Below are positions 14,704 to 21,063 of a stretch of DNA of 64,000 nucleotides, piece by piece. A program made the position numbers and the translations under genes. Origin of the DNA: Acidobacteriota bacterium. Lineage in GTDB: Bacteria > Acidobacteriota > Terriglobia > Acidiferrales > UBA7541. The stretch covers positions 124,001-188,000 of the forward strand of contig QHZD01000017.1 in assembly GCA_003225315.1 (NCBI GenBank), given 5' to 3'. Below the pieces are notes generated by a model. It had not been told where the DNA came from and searched no databases. It was given only the letters and a program-made list of their open reading frames with translations. Position 1 is the first letter of the stretch, and each line of letters opens with the position of its first letter.

Positions 14704-15122
14704 TCGTTCTGGATACGAATGTGCTGTCGGAACTCATGAGGCCGAAACCTTCCGCCCGAGTCGTGGTATGGATCGCCCAACAACCGCTGGCAGACCTCTT
14801 TACGACCGCGATCACCGAGGCGGAAATCTTTTACGGAATCGAACTGCTCGCCAAAGGTAAGCGGCGCGACGGCCTGCTGGCTGCAGCGGAAGGGATGTTT
14901 ACGGAAGACTTCGCGGGACGTGTACTCGCATTCGAGAGCGACGCTGCGCACTATTTTGCAAGGATTGCAGCACACCGTCGGGCGCTTGGAAGACCCATCA
15001 GCCACGCGGACGCCCAGATCGCAGCCATTACCCGGGCGCACGGGGCTAAGCTTGCAACAGGGAATGCCCCCGACTTTGCCGATTGCAGCATTACTGTCTT
15101 CGATCCCTGGCGCGCGCCCTAG
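14700..15122 (+). CDS. fitB: PIN-domain ribonuclease toxin FitB/VapC
   Basis: 140-residue PIN-domain endoribonuclease. Acidic metal ligands: D5 in MIVLDTNVLSEL, E41 in TEAEIFYGI, and the ISHADAQIAAIT motif (D103) with TGNAPDF near 119. Complete and of normal length. It starts at the GTG at 14700 overlapping fitA. Expected to cleave RNA when antitoxin is degraded, and held inactive as the FitAB complex. Confidence 0.9.
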   Translation: MIVLDTNVLSELMRPKPSARVVVWIAQQPLADLFTTAITEAEIFYGIELLAKGKRRDGLLAAAEGMFTEDFAGRVLAFESDAAHYFARIAAHRRALGRPISHADAQIAAITRAHGAKLATGNAPDFADCSITVFDPWRAP

Positions 15123-15189
15123 AGGGAAAGCCAGGGACGGAAGCCGGGAAGCCTGCGACAGACCGGACCCTACCAACATCACCCGACAA

Positions 15190-15924
15190 TCACTTGGATC
15201 CCTCAAATCCCACAGGGCGGAGCTTGCCTGCGTCGAGATCCTTCAAGGCGCGGAGGCGTCCGTCGAGTTCGGCCGCGGTCAGGCGCCCCAGGCGGTAGAG
15301 CGTGCGCAGAAAATCCCGGGCCGGACGGTCGCCCTTGCGCGAGTTGCATTCGAGACAGCAGGAAACCAGGTTGCGGTAGGAATTGCGTCCCAAGCGCACG
15401 CGTGGCACGACGTGGTCGAGCCCGTGCACGTGAGCGGGAGTGCGGCGAAGGCAGTAAAAGCACGCACCGCGTTCGCGATCGTGAATGGTTTTGCGGAGCG
15501 CCCAGGTTTTCAAGAAATCCGTGGTTTCGAGCGTCGCGGCAGGAGGCTCCCCGGCGGCTCCCGTTGCCCTCACCCCCACAACCCCCACAACCAATGACGC
15601 GCCATTTTTGCCCGGGCGGGCGGCGCGAATCTTCTCGGGCAGGCGCATCTCGACGAGGTGGCCGGTTTTGCACCGCTTGAGCACGCGCAAAGTCCCCAGC
15701 TCATCGAGCCGGCGCACCGCCTGGCGCGCCGCTCCGATGGCCAGACCCAGAGTGCGGGCCAGGGACATAACTGCAAACTGCAGGCGGAGCTTGCCGACGA
15801 CGAGCGAATGACGCAGCAGATAGGAATAGACGGCGCGCTCCTTGACGGTCAGGCCGAGACGCGGCGCGAGAACATCTTCGAACTGCATCCACAGGAGTTT
15901 GGCGTTTAGTTTTTTGTTTAGCAT
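15190..15924 (-). CDS. wHTH-HNH endonuclease-like protein, copy 1
   Basis: 244 residues. The N-terminal 1-100 region looks like a winged-helix DNA-binding domain (LTVKERAVYSYLLRHSL, SLARTLGLAIGAARQAVRRL, LGTLRVLKRC). Residues 101-138 form a variable Gly/Ala linker. The HNH domain has C155-x2-C158, DH at 170-171 (GLDHVVP), N185 in YRNLVSCC and C190/C193-N194-x3-KG, i.e. a zinc-stabilised HNH nuclease with all key residues. A conserved helical tail ends it. A homologue with the same layout lies at 57783-58541 and a fragment at 13804. Its biological role is unknown to me; nicking or homing-like activity is possible. Confidence 0.8.
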   Translation of the reverse strand: MLNKKLNAKLLWMQFEDVLAPRLGLTVKERAVYSYLLRHSLVVGKLRLQFAVMSLARTLGLAIGAARQAVRRLDELGTLRVLKRCKTGHLVEMRLPEKIRAARPGKNGASLVVGVVGVRATGAAGEPPAATLETTDFLKTWALRKTIHDRERGACFYCLRRTPAHVHGLDHVVPRVRLGRNSYRNLVSCCLECNSRKGDRPARDFLRTLYRLGRLTAAELDGRLRALKDLDAGKLRPVGFEGSK

Positions 15925-15975
15925 TGGTGTAGGTCCTGGAAGAGAAGAGCTATCTCACAAAAGGCTCTTTAGGAG

Positions 15976-15995
15976 GGCACGGCTTCAGCCGTGCC
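15976..15995. repeat. Palindromic hairpin element
   Basis: Perfect 8-bp stem GGCACGGC / GCCGTGCC around a TTCA loop, upstream of the HNH gene. Similar hairpins with unrelated stems but TTCA, TAAA, TACA or GGAA loops occur at 50988, 52243, 55781, 55976 and 56031. Confidence 0.7.
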
Positions 15996-16406
15996 GAAAA
16001 CGCTCAGAAAACGTGGGCTTTAGCCCCTGAAGCATCTTGATATTTCGAAAACTCTGATTTATGAGATGAGTTAGAGAAGTCTAAGAGGCGAAGAGTTGAA
16101 AAGTGCAAGAGTCGATAAAAAAGAAAAGGCAAAGACCTAACACAGAGAACACAGAGGCCGGAGCACAGAGGTCACGAAGAGAGTCGACAGCCAACAACTG
16201 ACATGGCTACTCTGGTGCTCTTCTCTGAGATCTCTGTGTTAAGCCCTTGTCCTTTCTCTTCTTGTTGGCTGATGGATGCCGTGCTCCCGACAGGGTCGGG
16301 ATAAGTTCCGCACGGCGCTACGCTAAAACTTTTTCCCAGATTGCGGATGCGTCCAGCGCTGGGACTGACTAGGGAACCCAGAAGAACCGCGGAAGAGACT
16401 AGCCCC

Positions 16407-16439
16407 AAAAAACAAAACGCCCCGACTGGTGCCGGGGCG
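16407..16439 (-). terminator. Rho-independent terminator (second) after fur operon
   Basis: On the minus strand CGCCCCG pairs with CGGGGCG across an eight-base loop and is followed by TTTTGTTTTTT. It is downstream of fur in the direction of transcription and backs up the terminator at 16472. Confidence 0.65.
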
Positions 16440-16471
16440 CGAAGAACCGGCAGGCTGTTGCCCTGCCCTAC

Positions 16472-16502
16472 AAAAAAAGCGTCCTCGGCGGAGCCGGGAC
16501 GC
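16472..16502 (-). terminator. Rho-independent terminator after fur operon
   Basis: Minus-strand hairpin GCGTCC...GGACGC with a GC-rich interior, followed directly by seven T residues. It lies some 380 bases after the fur stop, beyond the tandem array, so the array would be transcribed as the 3' UTR of the cdsA-dxr-rseP-fur message. Confidence 0.6.
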
Positions 16503-16618
16503 ACTTTTCTACAGCACTAATTGTACCAGGGTCTTGCTGCACTTGTCAAGGAAAACGTTAGTAACGGGACAGAATGGCGTAAGCGCTTAGGAAGTAAGAA
16601 GTTAGGGTTCCCGTGGCT

Positions 16619-16706
16619 GTTATTCCGAACCCGGTCCCGCGTTTGGCCCGCGGCAAGCGGTCCGCAAAAGATTGTCGCGGGAATGGCGGTGAGGAATCTG
16701 CTTTAG
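16619..16706 (+). repeat. CATTCCGA composite element
   Basis: TTATTCCGAACCCGGTC ... GAGGAATCTGCTTTAGG. The outer motifs match those at 10482-10590 and 51403-51440, and the inner part varies. It runs directly into the heptad array, as the 10482 copy does. Confidence 0.6.
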
Positions 16707-16903
16707 GTTTTCTCGCCACTCGCCACTGTCTTTCGTTTTCTCGCCACTCGTCACTCGTCACTCCCCACTGTCTTTCGTTTTTTCTCGCCACTCGCCACCC
16801 GTCATTCGCCACTGCCTTTCGTTTTCTCGCCACTCGCCACTCGTCACTCGCCACTGTCTTTCGTTTTCTCGCCACTCGCCACTCGTCACTCGCCACTGCC
16901 CTT
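16700..16903. repeat. 42-bp tandem repeat built from 7-bp heptads
   Basis: About five units of 42-44 bases. Each has a TTTCGTTTTC lead followed by CTCGCCA/CTCGTCA heptads and CTG(T/C)C. The last two full units are nearly identical. The right end supplies the final codons and stop of fur. Smaller patches of the same heptads occur at 10582-10612, 11943-11975 and inside scpB at 52517-52551. Confidence 0.85.
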
Positions 16904-17386
16904 CTTCTGCAGGCATTCCGCGCAGTAACCGCCGACTTCCGTCCGGGAAACCGTCACCTTCATGTGGAAGTCGCGCGCGATCTGCTCTTTCAATTGCTCG
17001 TATAGGCGGCTCTCGAATTCGCGCACTTTCCCGCAGCGCAGGCACGCCACGTGGATATGGTCCCGTGGCCCGTGCGTTTCGTAGTAGTGCCGGTCGCCGC
17101 GCAGGTGCAGCAAATCCAGCTCGTCGATCAGTCCCTGTTTTTTGAGAAGGTCAATCGTGCGGTAGACGGTAACCAGGTGCACGCCAGAATCGATTTTTTG
17201 CGCCCGTTCAAGGATCTGATCCACATCCAGGTGCTGCTCGGCGTCATCCATCACCTGCAGGATCACGCGGCGCTGGCGCGTCATGCGAATGCCGCGCGTC
17301 GCCATGGCCTGCTGAAGCTTACCGGTTGTCGCGGCAGTGTTGAGGCGCTCCCCAGTGGAAACCCGGTGGGACGGCGATGCAGCCAT
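16886..17386 (-). CDS. fur: Fur/PerR-family metal-dependent regulator
   Basis: 166 residues from the ATG at 17386, which has GGCGGAG eight bases upstream. Frames starting at 17425-17428 add 13-14 residues that overlap the rseP stop. N-terminal winged helix (GIRMTRQRRVILQVMDDAEQ, VTVYRTIDLLKKQGLIDEL), then the HYYETHGPRDHIHVACLRCG metal region and two CxxC pairs (ACLRC, YCAEC) for structural zinc. DNA-binding dimer that represses iron-, zinc- or peroxide-stress genes; which metal is unclear. Its last residues (GSGE and stop) come from the heptad repeat array. Last gene of the cdsA-dxr-rseP-fur operon. Confidence 0.88.
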   Translation of the reverse strand: MAASPSHRVSTGERLNTAATTGKLQQAMATRGIRMTRQRRVILQVMDDAEQHLDVDQILERAQKIDSGVHLVTVYRTIDLLKKQGLIDELDLLHLRGDRHYYETHGPRDHIHVACLRCGKVREFESRLYEQLKEQIARDFHMKVTVSRTEVGGYCAECLQKKGSGE

Positions 17387-17424
17387 TTGCAATTCTCCGC
17401 CTGTGCGGGAGTGGCACTTCACCA

Positions 17425-18759
17425 TCAAGAGTGAATCGGGAGCATCCGCACCACGTCATTGTACATAACGTATGCGAAGAGGACCAACAGAAACACAAAC
17501 CCTACCTGCACGAAGCGCTCTTTGAACGCCAAACTAAAATCGCGCCGCCGGATTCCTTCCAATGTCAGCAGAAGAATGTTTCCGCCATCAAGAATAGGAA
17601 TGGGCAGCAGGTTCAGAATCCCCAGGTTCACGCTGATCAAAACCATGAGCGAGATTACCGCCAGCGGTCCTTTTCGCACCGCTTCGCCCGCCGCGCGCGA
17701 AATGCCCACCGCGCCTTGCAGTTGCCTGACGGAAACTCTCCCGCTGAACAGCATTCCTACCACGCCGATGGTCTCCTTGGTGCGCTCGCCGGTCATTACA
17801 AACGCGTCGCGAACGCCATCCGTGAACGAAACGCGCCGGTAAGACGTCGGGTCAACCACGGCCACGCCTACTTGATACGTGGTTTCACCGGATTCCGTCA
17901 CGCCCGGCTGAGGCGTCACTTCCGCGTGGATCGCTTGGCCCTTGCGTTCCACGTCCAGCTTCATGGCTTTGCCGTTCGAACTGCTGACGTGTTCCCTGAA
18001 CTGGCCCCAGTATTCGATTTTCTGGCCATCCACGGCGAGAATTCGGTCGCCATCTTTTAGTCCTGCCCGTTCCGCCGGAGTTCCGGGCGCCACTTCATCC
18101 AGAATCGGCGGAAGCGGCGGATAGCCCAGGATGCGATCGAGTGTCGTCCTGGCGCTCACGGGCGCTTCCACTGTGCGCGTCTTCCCAGCGTTCTCTACTT
18201 CCAATTTCAATTTGTCGTCCGGGGCAGCTTGCTTCAGCGCCTTCTGCGCCTGCTCCCAGGTTGGATTGCGCACACCATTAATCGAAACGACTTTGTCGCC
18301 CACCTGCAAAACGCTCGTTTGCCCGGCTTTGTCCGCCGGCAACGCAACGACCTGCACTGGCAAATCGTAGAAGGACGAATACGGCAGCCCCACGGCGACA
18401 AACAATCCCGTGAGCAGAAGAATCGGAAAAATCAGGTTGACCGCCGGCCCAGCGAAGGAAATTAGCGCCCGTTGCCATCGCGGCTTGCTCATCAATTCGT
18501 CCGCCGCGCCGGTCGGAGCCACGTCATTCGAATCCACTTCCGATAAATCCTGCCCCGCCATGCGAACATAGCCGCCAAATGGTAGCGCGCTTACACGATA
18601 GTCCGTCGCGCCGCGTTTCCATCCAAAAAGCCGCGGGCCAAACCCAATCGAGAAAACGTCCACTCGCACGCCAAACAAACGCGCCACAATGAAGTGGCCC
18701 CACTCGTGGATCATGATCATCAGGCCCAGTACGAGGGCGACGCCCAATAACAAATTCAT
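17425..18759 (-). CDS. rseP: Site-2 intramembrane protease RseP
   Basis: 444-residue M50 zinc metalloprotease of the inner membrane. HEWGH (residues 18-22) in the first helix provides metal ligands and the catalytic Glu. NLLPIPILDGG in the C-terminal region supplies the third ligand. Two PDZ domains lie between (GDKVVSINGVRNPTWEQ and GDRILAVDGQKIEYWGQ). The FGGYVRMAGQD strand is conserved. It cleaves anti-sigma factors or signal peptides within the membrane. Follows dxr by 15 bases, with GGAG before its ATG, in the usual cdsA-dxr-rseP order. Confidence 0.95.
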   Translation of the reverse strand: MNLLLGVALVLGLMIMIHEWGHFIVARLFGVRVDVFSIGFGPRLFGWKRGATDYRVSALPFGGYVRMAGQDLSEVDSNDVAPTGAADELMSKPRWQRALISFAGPAVNLIFPILLLTGLFVAVGLPYSSFYDLPVQVVALPADKAGQTSVLQVGDKVVSINGVRNPTWEQAQKALKQAAPDDKLKLEVENAGKTRTVEAPVSARTTLDRILGYPPLPPILDEVAPGTPAERAGLKDGDRILAVDGQKIEYWGQFREHVSSSNGKAMKLDVERKGQAIHAEVTPQPGVTESGETTYQVGVAVVDPTSYRRVSFTDGVRDAFVMTGERTKETIGVVGMLFSGRVSVRQLQGAVGISRAAGEAVRKGPLAVISLMVLISVNLGILNLLPIPILDGGNILLLTLEGIRRRDFSLAFKERFVQVGFVFLLVLFAYVMYNDVVRMLPIHS

Positions 18760-18774
18760 ACGCTCCGGTTCTCC

Positions 18775-19983
18775 TTACACGGTTGACGCTGTTGACGCCG
18801 CCGCGGTCGCAACTGCCAACCGCTCGACTTCTTCCTTCGCCATTCGACGCGCTTCCGCATCAGCCGTAAGCACGTCGTCCATCTTCTCAAATTTTATCCG
18901 CGGAGTTCGCCCAAGCACGCGCTCAATCACTTCCGGGATGCCCGGGAACGGCAGTCGCCGTTCCAGAAATGCCGCCACCGCAATTTCATCGGCGGCATTC
19001 AGCGCGCAGGGCAACGCGCCGCCCTTCTTCATCGCTTCCCGCGCCAGCCGCAAACACGGAAATCGCCGCGTCGAAGCCTTCTCAAAATCCAAGCGCTTTA
19101 GCTTTGGCCAATCCAGGGCTACCTGATTATTAGATGCCACGCGCTCTGGATAGGTTAACGCATATTGGATTGGCATGCGCATGTCCGTTGGCCCCAGTTG
19201 CGCCAAAATAGAACCGTCCACAAATTCCACCATGGAATGCACCGTGGACTGCGGATGGACCACCACCTCGATTTGATCCGGCCGCATGCCAAACAGCCAC
19301 CGCGCTTCGATAATCTCGAACCCTTTGTTCATCATCGTCGCCGAATCGATCGTGATCCGGTTTCCCATTCGCCAGTTGGGATGCGCCAGCGCTTGTTCGG
19401 GCGTGACATTTGGCAGCTCCGCGAGCGGCGTCTTTCGAAACGGACCGCCTGACGCCGTCAGCACCAGCCGCCGCACTTCCCCATGCGTCCCGCCGCGCAG
19501 GCATTGATGCACGGCGTTGTGTTCGCTATCAACGGGAAGCAGTTCGCGCCCGGCTTTTTTCGCCGCGGCCATCACCAATTCGCCCGCCGCCACGAGCACT
19601 TCTTTATTCGAAAGCGCAACGGTCTTTCCCAACTTGACCGCTTCGTACGTTGCTTCTAGCCCGACGACGCCCACGGCCGCGGACACCACAATGTCCGCCT
19701 TGGAATGCGTTCCCACCGCCAACATTCCTTCCCGGCCATGATGAATCTCGGGCAACGGCGAAGTTCCTTTTTCGCGCAGCAATCGTGCCAACTCATCAGC
19801 CCGCGCGGCATCCCCGACCGAAACCACTTCCGGCCGATGCCGCCCGATTTGCCCAATCAATTCTTCCAGGTTCGCCCCGGCCGCCAGTGCAACGACACCA
19901 AACCTCTCCGGCAAAGCCTCCACGACCGAAAGGCACTGCCGCCCAATCGATCCCGTCGAGCCCAAAATGGATAGCTGTTTCAC
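18775..19983 (-). CDS. dxr: 1-Deoxy-D-xylulose 5-phosphate reductoisomerase
   Basis: Second enzyme of the non-mevalonate (MEP) isoprenoid pathway, converting DXP to 2-C-methyl-D-erythritol 4-phosphate with NADPH. 402 residues, normal. NADPH-binding GSTGSIGRQCL (8-18), the VALSNKEVLVAAGE loop, the metal and substrate motif LPVDSEHNAVHQCL and the flexible-loop region IDSATMMNKGFEIIEARWLF are intact. The start is GTG at 19983. It lies between cdsA and rseP, so isoprenoid and phospholipid precursor synthesis share a transcript. Confidence 0.96.
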   Translation of the reverse strand: MKQLSILGSTGSIGRQCLSVVEALPERFGVVALAAGANLEELIGQIGRHRPEVVSVGDAARADELARLLREKGTSPLPEIHHGREGMLAVGTHSKADIVVSAAVGVVGLEATYEAVKLGKTVALSNKEVLVAAGELVMAAAKKAGRELLPVDSEHNAVHQCLRGGTHGEVRRLVLTASGGPFRKTPLAELPNVTPEQALAHPNWRMGNRITIDSATMMNKGFEIIEARWLFGMRPDQIEVVVHPQSTVHSMVEFVDGSILAQLGPTDMRMPIQYALTYPERVASNNQVALDWPKLKRLDFEKASTRRFPCLRLAREAMKKGGALPCALNAADEIAVAAFLERRLPFPGIPEVIERVLGRTPRIKFEKMDDVLTADAEARRMAKEEVERLAVATAAASTASTV

Positions 19984-20026
19984 GGAGCCGTTCGTTTTCC
20001 TTTTTGTCGGTTGGAAACTTCTTGAC

Positions 20027-20902
20027 CTACAACTTGGGAGAGTAGATCAATACCCAATAATACCAGACAACCGGAATCGCCAGGATGAGCGCGTCGATTC
20101 GGTCAAGCACGCCTCCGTGCCCCGGCAACAAACTCCCCGAATCCTTGATCCCCGCGCTCCGCTTATAAGCCGATTCCAGCAGATCGCCCACCTGCCCCGC
20201 GACATTTCCCACCGCCGCCATCCCCAACATATGCGGCAGCGGCACAGTCATAAACCGCGCAAACACGACCGCCACGATCAGCGAACCAACTATACTCGCC
20301 GCCGTCCCCTCCCAAGTCTTATTGGGACTCAAATGCGGCGCCAGTTTGTATTTCCCGATCGATCGCCCCACGAAATAAGCTGCCGTATCTCCCACCCAGA
20401 TAATCACCATCGCAAAGAGCAGAAGCATCGGCCCCTGTGTCTCAGACCCGTGCAGGCGAATCGCATAGGAAAACGGAAACGCCACAAGCACCAGGCCACT
20501 GGAGCTAATTCCTGCCGACGGCAGTGCTTCCACAAGAGGACGCTTGGTAAAAAGCGTCAGCGCGGCGATACCTAGTACGAAGAAAAAGAGCACGGTTTCG
20601 AGCCCGGCAGCGGCATCGGGAAACCACCAGACTTTGCGATAAGCGATTAAATCGCCCGATAGCCTGTATGCTGCCCCTTCAGCCACAAGCCATTGCACAT
20701 AAATGAGCAGTAGTGCGCACGTGGCCGTCCAAAACCGGTAAGCCCGGTGCCCGATCGCATCTCCCAACGCAAAGTATTCAAACAGCGCCAGCATCGTCAC
20801 CAATCCAACAGCTAGCGCCAAAATCGCTGTCGATCCCCACAGCACAATCCCAACGACAAACGGAATCAACACGACCGCCGTCGCCACCCGCTTCCAAGTC
20901 AT
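20027..20902 (-). CDS. cdsA: Phosphatidate cytidylyltransferase
   Basis: Integral membrane enzyme making CDP-diacylglycerol from phosphatidate and CTP, the precursor of all phospholipids. 291 residues with about eight hydrophobic helices. The signature is present in two parts: LSPNKTWEGTAASIVGSL and SAYKRSAGIKDSGSLLPGHGG followed by VLDRIDAL, containing the metal-binding Asp residues. First gene of the cdsA-dxr-rseP-fur operon. In most bacteria uppS lies immediately upstream, whereas here it is 7 kb away on the same strand. Confidence 0.95.
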   Translation of the reverse strand: MTWKRVATAVVLIPFVVGIVLWGSTAILALAVGLVTMLALFEYFALGDAIGHRAYRFWTATCALLLIYVQWLVAEGAAYRLSGDLIAYRKVWWFPDAAAGLETVLFFFVLGIAALTLFTKRPLVEALPSAGISSSGLVLVAFPFSYAIRLHGSETQGPMLLLFAMVIIWVGDTAAYFVGRSIGKYKLAPHLSPNKTWEGTAASIVGSLIVAVVFARFMTVPLPHMLGMAAVGNVAGQVGDLLESAYKRSAGIKDSGSLLPGHGGVLDRIDALILAIPVVWYYWVLIYSPKL

Positions 20903-21063
20903 AGAAATGGAATCCCCTCAGAAATCGCGGCCTTCATCTCATCACATCATGAGAAATAAATCACGCCGGAAGCAGGCTCCGGGTATGAGCGTCAAAAGGG
21001 GCTATCGCATGCATCTCTGAGGGTGATTTGCAGCTAGTTGCACAAAGGAACTACGGCGTTCTC

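Larger units (their letters stand above)
15925..16885. other. Gene-free region rich in repeats and terminators
   Basis: About 960 bases without a credible gene. It holds a GGCACGGC-TTCA-GCCGTGCC hairpin (15976-15995), a GGGCTTTAGCCCC palindrome (16015-16027), an ACACAGAG-type phased stretch (16138-16180), two minus-strand terminators (16407-16439, 16472-16502), a CATTCCGA element (16619-16706) and most of the 42-bp tandem array (16700-16903). The long minus-strand frame through the array is a by-product of the repeat. Confidence 0.7.

Noticed and set aside
16558-16896. 112-residue minus-strand frame with repeated SDEWRVA motifs
   Set aside because: It is produced entirely by the 42-bp tandem array and the CATTCCGA element, with no ribosome site and no non-repeat sequence, so I treat it as repeat DNA rather than a gene.
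16700-16903. Possible CRISPR-like array
   Set aside because: Units are directly adjacent with no unique spacers and consist of 7-base sub-repeats; no cas genes are present.
17377-18060. 227-residue plus-strand frame opposite rseP
   Set aside because: It is antisense to RseP, which has all catalytic motifs; this is a high-GC codon shadow.
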